Shown in pieces: positions 12,296 to 23,365 of a DNA stretch of 64,000 bases (positions within the stretch are counted from its first letter, which is position 1; every line of letters begins with the position of its first letter). This DNA comes from Sphagnum magellanicum (taxonomy: Eukaryota > Streptophyta > Sphagnopsida > Sphagnales > Sphagnaceae). The notes beneath the pieces were generated by a model. The model saw only the letters and a list, made by a program, of their open reading frames with translations, was not told the DNA's origin and ran no database searches. A program made the translations under genes and the position numbers. The stretch spans positions 9,054,501 through 9,118,500 of the forward strand of contig CM038925.1 of NCBI GenBank assembly GCA_021904315.1, in the 5' to 3' direction.

Positions 12296-13366
12296 GGCAA
12301 CGAGAAGCTTTATGTCCAAACATTGCATATAATGCGTCAACAACATTTCCAAGGTGGAAATCAAGGGAGAAGCCCACACAATCTACACTTGTGTGTAAAA
12401 AAACTCCAATGCACTCTAAGTATATAAAATGTCTACTCACTACAACATTTGCAAGAACCCAAAGACAAATAATTCAAGTACTTTATAAAGGGCCACTATA
12501 TGTATAGTTCAACATTATTGCACTCAAAAAATATGCATCACTATTGTACTATAATATATGTAAGATTCATGTATGTAGATGCATAAACACATGTTCTTCC
12601 ACAATTCAAGACCATTGAACATAAGCATTTGAACAAGAAGTCATGGAAGTATTACATATGGACGAACGAAGCTTGGTGGAAAATCAAGGGGAGGCCACAC
12701 AATTTGCAAGTTTACAAACTAACACCACTGTAATGTATTTATACACATTTATTCATAAGAACACATACAAAAACCTGGAAACACATAAATCAAATACTTT
12801 ATGTAGCCATAGTATGAATAGTTCAACAATATATGATGTAAGATTAATGACTGCAAATTCAAAAAATAAGTTCTTGTAGAATTCAAGACCGTTGAATATA
12901 AGTAGAAGAATCTAAGTCTTGGAAGCACTACACATGGACCAATAGGGCATGGGGGAGGCCCACACAATATGCAAGTATACAAAGCAACACCATTGTAATT
13001 TAATTATACACATCTATTCATTACAACATTTGCAAGAACTTGAAAACACATAAATCAAGTATTTTTTATAGCCATAGTATGTACACACTTCAAAATTAAT
13101 GCACTCAAAAAATATGCAAATCACTAGGGTATTACAATATATGTAAGATTGATGATTGCAAATGCAAAAATACCCATTCTTGTAGAATTCAAGACCTTTT
13201 GAATATACATAAAACATTCTAAGTCATGGAAGCATTACATATGGACCAACAAGGCATGGTGGAAAATCAAGGGGGAGGCACATAATATGCAAGTCAAGAA
13301 AGTAGCACCACTATAATCTAATTATACACATTTACTCACAAGAACACCTACAAGAACCTAAAAGGC
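12296..13366 (+). repeat. About 320-bp satellite array, left block
   Basis: Head-to-tail units share the blocks CTCACTACAACATTTGCAAG, AACACATAAATCAAGTA, GCATCACTAGGG, CAATATATGTAAGATTAATG and CATGGACCAACAAGGCATGG. The CATGGACCAA block recurs at about 12657 (mutated), 12934 and 13240, and a first degenerate unit lies near 12340. Spacing varies through indels (277 and 306 bases). The array resumes at 22098 and again at 23366 after insertions. No ORF is conserved among units, so this is a satellite and not a gene. Confidence 0.8.
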
Positions 13367-13625
13367 GCATGGGGTCAAAGCACGCTAAAGTAGGCCAAAA
13401 AGTAGTCTTCAAATGTAAAAAAACAAAAAATTGTGACAAGTAGATTAAAAAGTAGGTGATGCCTTATGAAATTATCCTTTTGAACTATATGAGGGCATCA
13501 AATGTGATATGTTGAAGTTTTTGAAAGTTTCAAAAGTTGTATTAGCCTTTTTTTAAAACCTATTTTCAATCTACTTTGCAAAATTTACAAGTTGGTTAGG
13601 TTGTGAAAAAGTAGATTGAAAGTAG

Positions 13626-14487
13626 TGTAACCAAAAAGAAGAGGGCACAAGAAATGAACCACACCCTGACCCAACTGAAAAGGATTCAAGGGACTATTGG
13701 AAACTCCCGAGCTTCTGGACAGAACACACTCACATATGTATTTCTCTCAGTACCCAGTCTCTGAGCATTCCTGCATTCTCTCATCAATAACCCACTCAGC
13801 ATTCTACACACACAGATCGGCAATCCAGAATGGCATGAACCCATAACTCACATTTCATATTTACAAGATAAGCCAGGAAGAGCACAAGCTGCCTGACTCG
13901 AGGACACTTATGAAAGTTCAGACACTGATCAAGGACCTGCCCTACATATGCACATCATCGTCTACTTGGCCAAGTTGATGGCGCAACGGAGAATTCTACC
14001 AACCAGCCAAATCCTCACCAGAATGAAGCTCTACATACTTATTCTCACAGATAATCTGAGAACACCAACTTTCTCACTACTGCCTGTCCATCCAGAAAAT
14101 CCAACCAAAAATGACAGTCCTAAGGAAAAATGCTCTCTCCTCACTCAGTATTTCCCAGTCTATCAGAAGAATACGCTTCCTTCTTCCTCCGAAAAATTCA
14201 TCACACCCTACCACTCCCGTTCCTTTTCTTTTCTTCCTTCTCTCTCAAGCCTCCTCCTCCTTCCACTTTCGGCTCATCAATGCAGTTCCATGCCTCTTCA
14301 TCATTCGCACCGCCTTCATTCCTGTACAACCTCACACACACCCCAAACACAGACCTTCCAATGCACATCCATGCAGCCGTCATGGAAAGTTATCCGCCGC
14401 CAAAAATCAGGACGGCTAATTATATTCAAAGCAAATCTCAAGGCCCTGGTGTGTTCACACTGTGTGGTGACCTATTTTCATGTTACA
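13626..14487 (-). repeat. 3' LTR of element A (862 bp)
   Basis: It aligns with 20754-21605 along its whole length, with many substitutions and one 11-bp block (around 13930) missing from the other copy. The plus-strand start is TGTAACCAAAAAG and the end is TGTTACA. The open frames seen across it (for example 13948-14517) are shared with the other LTR and are chance frames in C/T-rich sequence. Confidence 0.9.
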
Positions 14488-14532
14488 TATGTAACCCTTC
14501 CGTTCTTAAAAAGCTAAGTCCCTTAGCTTCAC

Positions 14533-15660
14533 TCAGTTTGGTGGAACGTGATAGATCTGGAGATTGCAACGAGACCTTTCCCACTGGTGTCCATCAGCAT
14601 CTTGGATGATGCACATTCGACGGCCTTCCTCGAAATCAAAGTTGCCTTTGCCATCAATATGGCCTATAAACTGGTATGGACCTTCCCAGCTTGCAGTAAG
14701 CGCTCTCTTCTTCCCTGGTTTCTTCATCTTCACCATGGTCTCCCCTGCAACCAAACCTTCAAACAGATGCTGACCTTTTCTGGTGGCATAAGTGCTCCTC
14801 TGTTTCTGTTGTGCCTGCTCCACGTTGAGCAGGACGCTTTCATGAATACTTGCTATGAGCCTCACCTTCTGCAAGAATTGTGCTGCAGCAACCTCGACAT
14901 CAGCACTATCATCAGTTACATCAGTTAGAACGTTCAGGTAGTTATCAGCCTTGAGACGTGGTGAGTGACCAGTCAGAATCATGAATGGAGAGAACTTCAT
15001 ACTAGCTTGGATCCCACATATGTATCCAAACAAGATCTTGGCCAGGTGCTCGTCCCAACAGTCCACATTTGCAGGATTCGCAGCAAGAACAGTGATACCA
15101 TGCTTGATGGTTTTAATCATGCGTTTCGCCATCCCGTTGCACTGGGGCCATTGGGGTGTAGTGCGCTGATGCTGGATGGCATAATCCTTGCACATCACAT
15201 CAAACTCTATAGCCCACTCTCCTCCACTGTCAATTAGTACAAATTTGGGAACTCCATACCTACAGACGATGTCATCTTCCAAGAACTTGGCGGCAGTGTT
15301 GGCTCCATGATCAGCTATCGCCTTTGCTTCGCACCACTTAGAATAGTGGTCGATGGCCACCAGAATGTATTTGTTGCCTGACTTGGTCTCAGGCAATGGT
15401 CCTGCAGTGTCCATGGCAATCCTATGAAACAAATCACAGATGGGTATGGTCTTCAATTCCTCATCTCCAAAACGGACGCTACCCACACTCTTCACCAGCT
15501 GGCATTGTTGGCATCTTCTGACCGCTGTCCGAACATCTTCAGTTCGATCGTGCTAGAAGTACCGTTGACAGATCTCAGCCAATGTTCTCTGTTCTCCAAA
15601 ATGCCCGAGATCTTCATGCATTTGGATCACCAGTGGAATCCTTTCCTCGGGTCTAGGCAC
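14533..15660 (-). pseudogene. Element A integrase
   Basis: Integrase would join the element's cDNA to host DNA. Reading on the minus strand, a His/His-Cys/Cys zinc region spans about 15640-15490 (GHFGEQRTLAEIC, then CQQCQ) and is interrupted by TAG at 15553-15555 where Trp is expected. The catalytic core follows with MDTAGPLPE (first Asp) and LIDSGGEW (second Asp). The third acidic residue should fall in the NG-x-x-ER motif, but the sequence reads NGMAKR: Lys encoded at 15124-15126. The C-terminal part (GPYQFIGHIDGKGNFDFEEG, then CIIQDADGHQW) is a non-chromodomain tail. The stop at 14533 precedes the polypurine region and LTR. Catalysis should be impossible with Lys in place of Glu. Confidence 0.88.
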
Positions 15661-16704
15661 ATACAACCCTTTGAAATAAAGCTTCTGCCCCTTCCAACAG
15701 TAATTGTTTGCCCTCTTCCTGGCCCTTTTTCCTTCCTCAGGGTCCATAGCATCAGGTAACTGACCCTCCTTCAAGAATTCCAAGCATGTGGTGTCTTGCC
15801 AGATGTCAACATTCCTTGCCTCCACACCAAACATCTCGTCCTCATTTGATTCCATGAAATTCGACTCATGCTCCCCTAATTCAGACATTTGCTGAGCTGC
15901 CAACATTAGCTCCAGCTGCTGTTGCCTATCATAGTACTGGGTCCTCCTCTCCTTCAAAATTCGCTTATCATTGGGAGGTCTCAAATTCTGATCTCCATTA
16001 TTGTCTGCTCCTTCCACATTTTCCACAGGTGAGCTACCTTCCTCATCTTGGTTTTCCTCAGTCACAACACCAAGCATAAATAGTTGGTGATCAGCTGAGC
16101 CACGCCAATGGTTGATGCCAAAGTAACACCATCGGTGCTCTGTGAGCTTCCTTGCATGCCTCTTGAATCCAAACCAGTCTGAGTCCTGACCATATTGAAC
16201 AAAGAACATACTCTCTGTCGCCTCAGTTGGATCTTCTGGCATGGTCCCAACATCCTGGACCTCTTCACTGAAATCATCATCATCCGTGGCCTGCCCCACT
16301 GGATTTCTGCTCAGCGCATCAGCGTTACCGTGCCTCATTCTTGGTCTATGCAAAATTTTAAAGCTGAAATCTTGCAACATGTCGATCCACCTTCCTCTTC
16401 TTCCATTTGCATCTGACACTGTTGCCAATCATTCAAGCGGCTCGTGGTCTGTCCTCAGGATGAAATGAGTCCTGTGAAGGTACTGTCTGAAATGCATGAT
16501 GCCCCAGATCAATGCATAGCACTCTCCTTCCATTGGGTGGAAGTTTCTTTGTACCTTAGTCAATCCCTTGCTGGCATACACGACAACTTTCTCAAATCTG
16601 CCCTCCCTTTGCGATAGGATGGCGCCAACACCCTTCGTCAACCAATCAACATCAAGACAGAATGGTTTTTTAAAATCAGGACGTACAAGTATGGGAGCTT
16701 CCAC
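15661..16704 (-). pseudogene. Element A RNase H and acidic linker to integrase
   Basis: The RNase H part (16429-16704) shows FCLDVDWLTKGVGAILSQRE, VVYASKGLT and the ILRTDHEPLE end, a normal arrangement for removing RNA from the RNA/DNA hybrid. TGA at 16429-16431 stands where Trp normally follows EPLE. After it, the conserved RRGRWIDMLQDF, ILHRPRMRHGNADALSRNP ends the RNase H region. A linker of about 200 residues follows, very acidic (DDDDFSEEVQD, MPEDPTEATE), before the integrase zinc region. This linker is longer than in most gypsy elements, where the two domains are close. Stops near 16741 and 16705 also break the upstream junction. Confidence 0.85.
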
Positions 16705-16739
16705 CAGTGCTCTCTTTAAGGCATCGAACGCCTACTGGC

Positions 16740-17570
16740 AGTCCTAATTCCATACAAACGGCACATCCTTCTTCATCAATTCAAATAAAGGACTAGCCAA
16801 CCTTGAGTATTCTTTAATGTATTTTCGGTAGTACCCCGTCAATCCTAAAAAGGATCTAACGTTGGTCACCGTCTTCAACTCTGGAAAATGCAACACTGCA
16901 TCAATTTTACTAGGATCTGGTTTAGTGCCCTCCTTACTGACCACATGTCCCAGGAACACAATGCTTTCAGTAGCAAAACAACATTTACTTGGGTTCAGCT
17001 TCAAGTTTACTTCCCTGAGTCTGGATAGCACAGCGCCCAAGTGTCGGAGGTGGTCCTCCCAATTCTCACTGTGGATGTTAAGATCATCAACAAACACCTT
17101 CAGGAACTTGTCTCCCATTTCCTTGAAGACTGTTGACATTGTTCTTGTGAATGTGTTGGTCGCATTCTTAAGACCGAAAGGCATGACCGTCTAGTCATAG
17201 AGCCCAGTCTTAGTGACTAAAGCCGTTTTCTTCACATCTTTAGGAGCCATGCGAATTTGCCAGAATCCTGATTGCAAATCAAGTGCAAAAAACCACGCCG
17301 ATTTCCCCAACTGGGAAATTACATCGTCAACCAAAGGCATTGGAAATGAATCCCGCCGAGTCTGCAAATTAAGTGGTCGATAATCCCCATAGAAACGCCT
17401 ACTCCCGTCCCTCTTTATTGGCAGGGTCACACGACAGGCGTACTCAGAATCACTTGGCTTCATCTTACCCAAGTCCACCAATGCGTCAATCTATCTCTTC
17501 ACCTCAGCTTCCTCCTAATATGACAATCGACCAGGTGACACTCTGCAAGGTGGATAGCCTTGCATATCTA
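16740..17570 (-). pseudogene. Element A reverse transcriptase
   Basis: The minus strand reads CRVTLPIKRDGSRRFYGDYR, FPMPLVDDVISQLGKSAWFF, ALDLQSGFWQIRMAPKD, then a TAG (17191-17193) where Trp is expected before TVMPFGLKNA. The catalytic box is FVDD (about 17081-17094), a common variant of YVDD. It is followed by SKCCFATESIVFLGHVVSKEG and the thumb/connection FLGLTGYYRKYIKEYSRLA. These are the standard Ty3/gypsy RT blocks in the right order. Further stops lie near 16744 and 17482. Confidence 0.92.
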
Positions 17571-18683
17571 TGGAATGCTCCCCAATAGTACAACAGCCCA
17601 GCTCCCTTTTGTTCTAGGTGAATACATCTTGATAATGCTCCAAGACTTTCCACAATTCCTGGCCCTTTGCTTGGTCAAGGTTCTAATCAACTTTGATCTT
17701 TTGGGAAATCTTTGCCCACCTTGAGTCTGTTGTGCAGTTGTTAGATACTGACAGCTGCTCTTTGAACTTGTTGTGAAAGAGATCACTGTTGACCTGTTGG
17801 AGTTGCAGCAATACAGACGCCTCTTCATGCTTCGAAGTTGCAAAGATGACTTGTTTCCCTTGCTCTGCATCAGACACCCACTGAATCCAATCAGCATAAT
17901 CGTTAGAATCAGTGATTTCTTCTTTCATGAACTCATCAGCCTGCTCCTGGATTATCAGTTGCAGAATCTCCTGCGGTCCTTCTGACTTCACCAGCTCCTC
18001 CAATTCAGTATTTCCAAACTCATTCTCGCAATCAATCTGTTTCAATTGGTTAGACTCTGGATCACTGCGTTCACTGTCATCAGTATCCTCATCTGAGGTC
18101 GATGTGGACGATTCATCCTTCTTAGTCATGATTGCATGATCGTGGTCAGATGTCCAGTTAGCATCGCCATTGTCATGCGTTCTCTTCCAGATGGATGGGG
18201 TATCTTGTAATTGAGATTCTGAATTGACCTTCTGCAACAAATTCACCATCGTCAAGGTAACACCTCCACATCAGCTCCCGGTCCCTTTCTTACTTGTATT
18301 AGACCTCGCTCCACATCTACGATGGCTCCGATCTTCATCAGGAAGTCCAATCCTAGTAACACATCGTAACTGTCTGTGTCTACCACCATAAGGGTCATGG
18401 TACACTGAACTCCACCAACCATTACGGGTACTTCATCGATCCGACCTAGTGCCTGAGTGACGACTCCTGATGCAGTCTTATAGGTCTCGGATCCAACTAT
18501 CAGATGCATCATCCCCAACTCCCTAACTATAGCAGCAGCCATGACAGATATGGATGCCCCTGTATCCACAAGTCCTTCTATCACGCATCTATTTATCTCT
18601 ATCGGCAAATGGACGGTCTTGCTCCTGTTTGTTTTGTTAACACAGATTCGCCTAATTGCCGAGACTAGTGAAACAACAGACAC
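17571..18683 (-). pseudogene. Element A protease and acidic spacer
   Basis: The retropepsin domain lies at 18252-18683: IEINRCVIEGLVDTGASISV contains the active-site DTGA, followed by the LLGLDFL flap/C-terminal motif (DVLLGLDFLMKIGA). It would process Gag-Pol. A spacer of about 190 residues (17683-18255) is Asp/Glu/Ser-rich with no recognised domain. A TAG separates this frame from the Gag end at 18684 (reading ND, stop, VSV), where Gln or Trp could have stood. Confidence 0.82.
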
Positions 18684-20685
18684 CTAATCATTCACAGTTT
18701 CGGCATCCTTCTTTCTACGAGCTAACTTCACTAGACTCTCTAAATGCTCCAACTCTCCTAGGATCATCAAAATTGTCTCCATTGGGCTAAAGGAAATCTT
18801 CCCTTTAATAAAATGTGAGAGAATTTTCGACTTATCAGTAGTCTCCCGACCCACTCCTGTGCCTTTTCCCTGAACTTCAGGAGATGGTACATTACCTGTT
18901 GGTGTCACTTCAATGGGCATCCTCCTCCTTGGCACTCAAATATACGAAAATACCTCTTGATTGCCGCACAACCTGTTAAATTGCTGCCACGTTGCCTCCT
19001 CATCATTGAGCAAGACTTCTACGAAATTCACCGCTCCAGAATGCGACCTTCCATCTTTGGGCTTCTTCCAACATCGGTCCTCCGAGTGTCCCAACCCTAC
19101 ACAAAAAGAACATTTGACCCCACAATTTTCTGTCCTATGAGACATTCCACATTTGGCACATTTTGGCCATGGTTCATTAAGTCTCGGACATGTTGTGGCT
19201 ATATGGTCGCCTCCTTTGTAGATCTGGCACCCACTGGACATTGTGGAAGAGGATGATGCGATAGAATTCGACACATTCCTCTTGATAAGGTTAATCAATG
19301 TGTCATTCAAAGCAGTCACCTGCTTCTCCATCAACGTTTCCTTGACTCCCTCGTCTTGCTCCTCCTTTAGAAGCTCGAATGGAGTCTATCCTATTTCTCC
19401 CAAAACTCTCTCGAGCTCAGTGGCTGCACCCACCAGCTCTTCAATGTCAGTAAATGTTCTTACTACACATAATTTCCGAATCTCAGGCCTCAGCTTGGCC
19501 AAAAATCTCCTTTGTTGTTCAGCATCTGGTATCTTGTCTCTCTGAAACAACATGTCGAAACGTTCGAAATACTTCTGCACCTGCTCCTTCGGTTCCTGCT
19601 TGATGGCATTCAACTTCATTCGGATGTCATCAGTATCGACATTACCATATTTTTGCACGATCAGGGTCCTCAATTCAGCCTAATCGGCTAACACTGGTTG
19701 CAGCCTTCTGAACCATTCCTTAGCTCGACCCCGCAAATTCAACTTAGCGATCTTGAAAAGTTTGTCAGCGTTAAGATCGCGCACTTCGGCCGCCATCATG
19801 AGCCACTCCGCCCAGTCATTGACATCTTCATGATTTCGTCCCCAGAACAACTCATCCATTCCCTAGGGACTAGTCATCTTGCAAGTATTTAACAACAAAT
19901 CAAAATTGCAACACTGTCTACAAAACACGGTCTTCAAATCACAATCAAGTGTTAACAGAAGCAACCAGCTTCTCGGTCTCTACAACTCAGCTCTGATTCT
20001 TGAAAAAAAACAAAATCTTATTTGAGTCACTGATCAAACTCAGACTGAACTCCCTCCACGACTGGTGTCAGAGGTGCAAAATTAGAAGCAACAGTGGAAA
20101 TTTTTTGCTCATCTGTGGATTCCTGTTAGAATTGCCATTCTCCCTTCTGATTTCGCCATATCCTCCAGCTCATAAGGCAAGATCTAGATCCGCCATGCTC
20201 CACCCTGAGTAGATGATCACCCTCCTGAAACAGATCTTCCACACCAGGAATGTACAACTTAACAAAATGATTAGACGACACAATAATCTTAGGTATCCAA
20301 ATGTCTCCTAGCCTTGGCACAGCACGCTGTCTCTCAGCAAACAAAGGAGTTACCCTACGCAAGATAGGAGGTGAAGTAGAATTGGGTCTGTAATTTTGAG
20401 GTCGACACCCACCCCCTTGCTCCATCTATCACCTTCAACCAAACTTGAGCACGAGTATAAAACCCACTATGAACTATTTCTACTGCGATATCTCCAACTC
20501 GAGCTTCATCTGGATCTATTCCTATAAGCCTCACTATTCCAAAACCTAGAAAACGCAGAATTACTGCTCCCCTCTGTGGTCCGTTCTAAATAGTAAAAAA
20601 ATCGAATCTGTTGATAAGTTGTTGTTCATGAATGTCCTGAGTCACTTCTTCCACATGAACTTCCTCTCCACTAGACGAAGACATG
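18684..20685 (-). pseudogene. Element A Gag with three zinc knuckles and an N-terminal leader
   Basis: The first ATG after the primer site is at 20683-20685 (MSSSSGEEVHVEEVTQDIHE). A leader of about 180 residues has no recognised fold and shifts frame near 20425 (a second start, MEQGGG). The Gag core at 19386-19673 has the helical retrotransposon-Gag pattern with EPKEQVQKYFERFDMLFQR and FLAKLRPEIRKLC. Three knuckles follow at 19080-19270. The first reads CQIY...H...C with Tyr where the second Cys belongs; the second (CAKCGMSHRTENC) and third (CSFCVGLGHSEDRC) are intact. A basic PRRRMPIEV tail ends at 18684. Stops occur near 19674, 19386, 18936 and elsewhere. Confidence 0.8.
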
Positions 20686-20749
20686 ATCTTCAACAATCAT
20701 TCTACCTAAACATCCATAGGTTCTACCAAGGTTACAAACACGGAACCAT

Positions 20750-20761
20750 GCTCTGATACCA
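20750..20761 (-). other. Primer-binding site of element A (initiator-Met tRNA type)
   Basis: The minus strand reads TGGTATCAGAGC, the classic plant initiator-methionine tRNA 3'-end complement, adjoining and partly overlapping the inner edge of the 5' LTR. Confidence 0.9.
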
Positions 20762-21605
20762 AAAAGAAGAGGGCGCAGGAAATGAACTACACCCTGACCC
20801 AACTGAAAAGGATTCAAGGGATTATTGGAAACTCCTGAACTTCTAGACAGAACACACTCACAGATGTATTTCTCTCAGTACCCAGTCTCTGAGCATTCCT
20901 GCATTCTCTCATCAACAACCCATTTAGCATTCAACACACACAGATCAGCAATCCAGAATGGCATGAACCCATAACTCACATCTCATATTTACAAGATAAG
21001 CCAAGAAGAGCACAAGCTGCCTGACTCGAGGACACTTATGAAAGTTCATACACATGCCCTACATATGCACATCATCGTCTGCTTGGCCAAGTTGATGGCG
21101 CAGCGGAGAACTCTACCAACCAGCCAAATCCTCACCAGAATGAAACTCTACATGCTTATTCTCATAGATAATTTGAAAACACCAGCTTTCTCACTACTGC
21201 CTGTCCATCCAGAAAATCCAACCAAAAACGACAGTCCTAAGGAAAAATGCTCTCTCCTCACTCAGTATTTCCCAGTCTATCAGAAGAATATGCTTCCCTC
21301 TTCCTCCGAAAAATTCGTCACACCCTACCGCTCCCGTTCCTTTTTCTTTTTTTCCTTCTCTCTTAAGCCTCCTCCTCCTTCCACTTTCGGCTCATCAATG
21401 CAGTTCCATGCCTCTTCATCATTCACGCCGCCTTCATTCCTATACAACCTCACACATACCCCAAACACAGACCTTCCAATGCACATCCATCCAGCCATCA
21501 TGGAGAGTTATCCGCCGCCAAAAATCAGGACGGCTAATTATACTCAAAGCAAATCTCAAGGCCCTGGTGTGTTCACACTGTGTGGTGACCTATTTTCGTG
21601 TTACA
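20754..21605 (-). repeat. 5' LTR of element A (852 bp)
   Basis: It is the upstream LTR for the minus-strand element. Its inner edge reads TGATACC on the plus strand, where the other LTR has TGTAACC; the difference falls exactly in the primer-site overlap. The outer edge GTTACA abuts the target duplication GTAG. Confidence 0.9.
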
Positions 21606-22097
21606 GTAGGTTTTAAAAAAATGGAAATTTCATTCATATGTTGCATTATGAAAGGGTTTGGGGCATGATTTAATGAATTAAGCACATGCAATGCACATGC
21701 AATATCACATCAAAAAATATGTTTTACATGCCAAATATGGGTTTATGGAAAATCAATTTTTGAGGGGCTCCACATAGTCATAATCCAAAAATTCAAATTC
21801 CAAAATATGTGTATCAAGGTGCATAACGGCTCAAACATTAGTAACATAACATTTGAATTATTTGATTTGGAAAATGTGCAATATTAGCCATAATAATAAA
21901 CTTGCAGTAAATAAATAAATTACTAAGAGTAATAACATACCTTAAAAATAACCATATATGGTTTATTTAATATGATAAGTACCTCCCAAAATTTATGGCA
22001 TGACTAGAATGCCTAAAATGCAACAGATTCCAAATCTACTTTTATTTGCTAGTAGGGGTGACCAATTTGCCTACTTTATTTTGCTTACACCCCATGT

Positions 22098-22712
22098 CAA
22101 GTTTTTTTTTGTAGCCACAACATGTATAGTTCAACATTACTACATTTAGAAAATATGCATCACTAGGGTTTTACAATATATGTAAGATTAATGACTGCAC
22201 AGACTTAAAAAATATGTTATTGCATAATTCAAAACCATTGAATATAAGTAAAACAATTTAGTTCGTAGAAGCCTTACACATGGACCAACAAGGCATGGTG
22301 GAAAATCAAGGGGGGGGCACACACAATTTGTAAGTATGCAAAACAACACCAAGTTGTAATTTAATTATACACATTTAATCATTACAACATTTGCAATAAC
22401 TTGAAGACATGTAAATCAAATACTTTTTGTAACTCCTTAATATTTACACACTTCAACATTAGTGCACTTAGAAAATATGCAAATTACTAGGGTACTACAA
22501 TATATGTAAGATTTATGACTGTGAACTCACAAATATATATTCTTGTAGACTTCAAGACCTCTAGATATAAGCAGAACAATATAAGTAATGGACACAATAC
22601 ATATGGACCAACAAGGCATGGTGGAAAATCAAGGGGCAAGCACACACAATTTGTAAGTTTGCAAACCAATGCCATAATAATATAATTATACACATATACT
22701 CACAAAAACACT
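22098..22712 (+). repeat. About 320-bp satellite array, middle block
   Basis: Two units of the same satellite as 12.3-13.37 kb, with CATGGACCAACAAGGCATGG at about 22277 and 22604 (327 bases apart) and the shared CAATATATGTAAGATT and AACATTTGCAA blocks. The preceding 21610-22097 is the right half of the split TIR element. Confidence 0.8.
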
Positions 22713-23365
22713 TGGGTAAAATCATAGTCAAAGGAGCCACCCAAGTGAATGGACACTTTTTTAAATTGCATTTTTATATGTTTGAAAGATCACAAGAGAA
22801 GCATAATAGTTTGGATTGTCATAATTTTTTTTGAATATTTTCCATTAATTGTAATTTTTTTACATGCTCAAAACTTGGCATAATTAAAAAATGTTTTTGC
22901 ATGTTCAAAGCATTCAAACCTCGAAAGTGGACAATCCTTGTTTTTTTTAAACGTCTTTTTTTCTATCAAATGTGCACCATTCCTTTTGAAAATTAGAGAG
23001 GATTTTAACATTGATGATTAGTAGGGCAAAAGGACTTGAACTGACGAAAATTGTTTTTATAACTCATTTGAGCAACATTTGGTTCAAATATGTTTTTGAC
23101 CTTAAAAATTATGGATTTTGAAAATGTGACTTTAACAAAAGTTGTTCATATATATGTGATAAAAGGCATGAATGTATAATATACATGATGTAAAATCAAT
23201 TTGTAGTCAAAATGTATTATATCTAAAATGGAATGCTAAATGGGGTATCTGAAATATAAAATTTTAAGTTATAAACCAACATAAAAATGACACGTATCAT
23301 GTGCAATCCTTGGAAAAGAACTTTTACCTTAATGCCCTTAACTCCTTTGATCATGATTTCACCCA
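22713..23365. mobile_element. 653-bp TIR element (MITE-like) in the satellite
   Basis: The left end TGGGTAAAATCATAGTCAAA (22713) matches the complement of the right end, TGGGTGAAATCATGATCAAA (from 23365), with AGGAG following in both. Satellite units lie on either side: the left flank stops in ACTCACAAAAACAC and the right flank resumes with GCAAGAACCTAAAGACACAT. No ORF is present. No clear target duplication is visible, so the superfamily is not assigned. The left end also forms a short hairpin, CACTTGGGT against ACCCAAGTG. Confidence 0.65.

Larger units (their letters stand above)
13626..21605 (-). mobile_element. Ty3/gypsy LTR retrotransposon A, complete but inactivated
   Basis: Two direct LTRs bound a minus-strand gag-protease-RT-RNase H-integrase series, the domain order that defines Ty3/gypsy. 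The flanks carry GTAG at 13622-13625 and 21606-21609, a 4-bp target duplication (5 bp is more usual). The ends are TGTAAC...GTTACA. The primer site is of the initiator-Met tRNA type. At least eight in-frame stops interrupt gag-pol, several of them Trp codons turned to TAG or TGA, and the integrase glutamate is replaced by lysine. I see no chromodomain after the integrase. The element inserted into a small TIR element that lies in a satellite array. Confidence 0.92.
13367..22097. mobile_element. Small TIR element (about 0.75 kb) split by a gypsy insertion
   Basis: The left end (from 13367) and the complement of the right end (to 22097) form an inverted repeat: CATGGGGT, AAGCA and TAAAGTAGGC match in register, about 27 of 34 positions by eye. 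Satellite sequence lies outside both ends. Subtracting the gypsy element and one target copy leaves about 750 bp with no ORF, so this looks like a MITE-class element. I could not identify a clean target-site duplication, so the superfamily is open. Internal AGTAGATTGAAA-type words occur in direct and inverted form. Confidence 0.5.

Noticed and set aside
13948..14517. Ser/Pro-rich ORFs of 100-190 codons on the plus strand, repeated at 21038-21616
   Set aside because: They lie inside the two LTRs of element A, and their frames are a by-product of C/T-rich LTR sequence.
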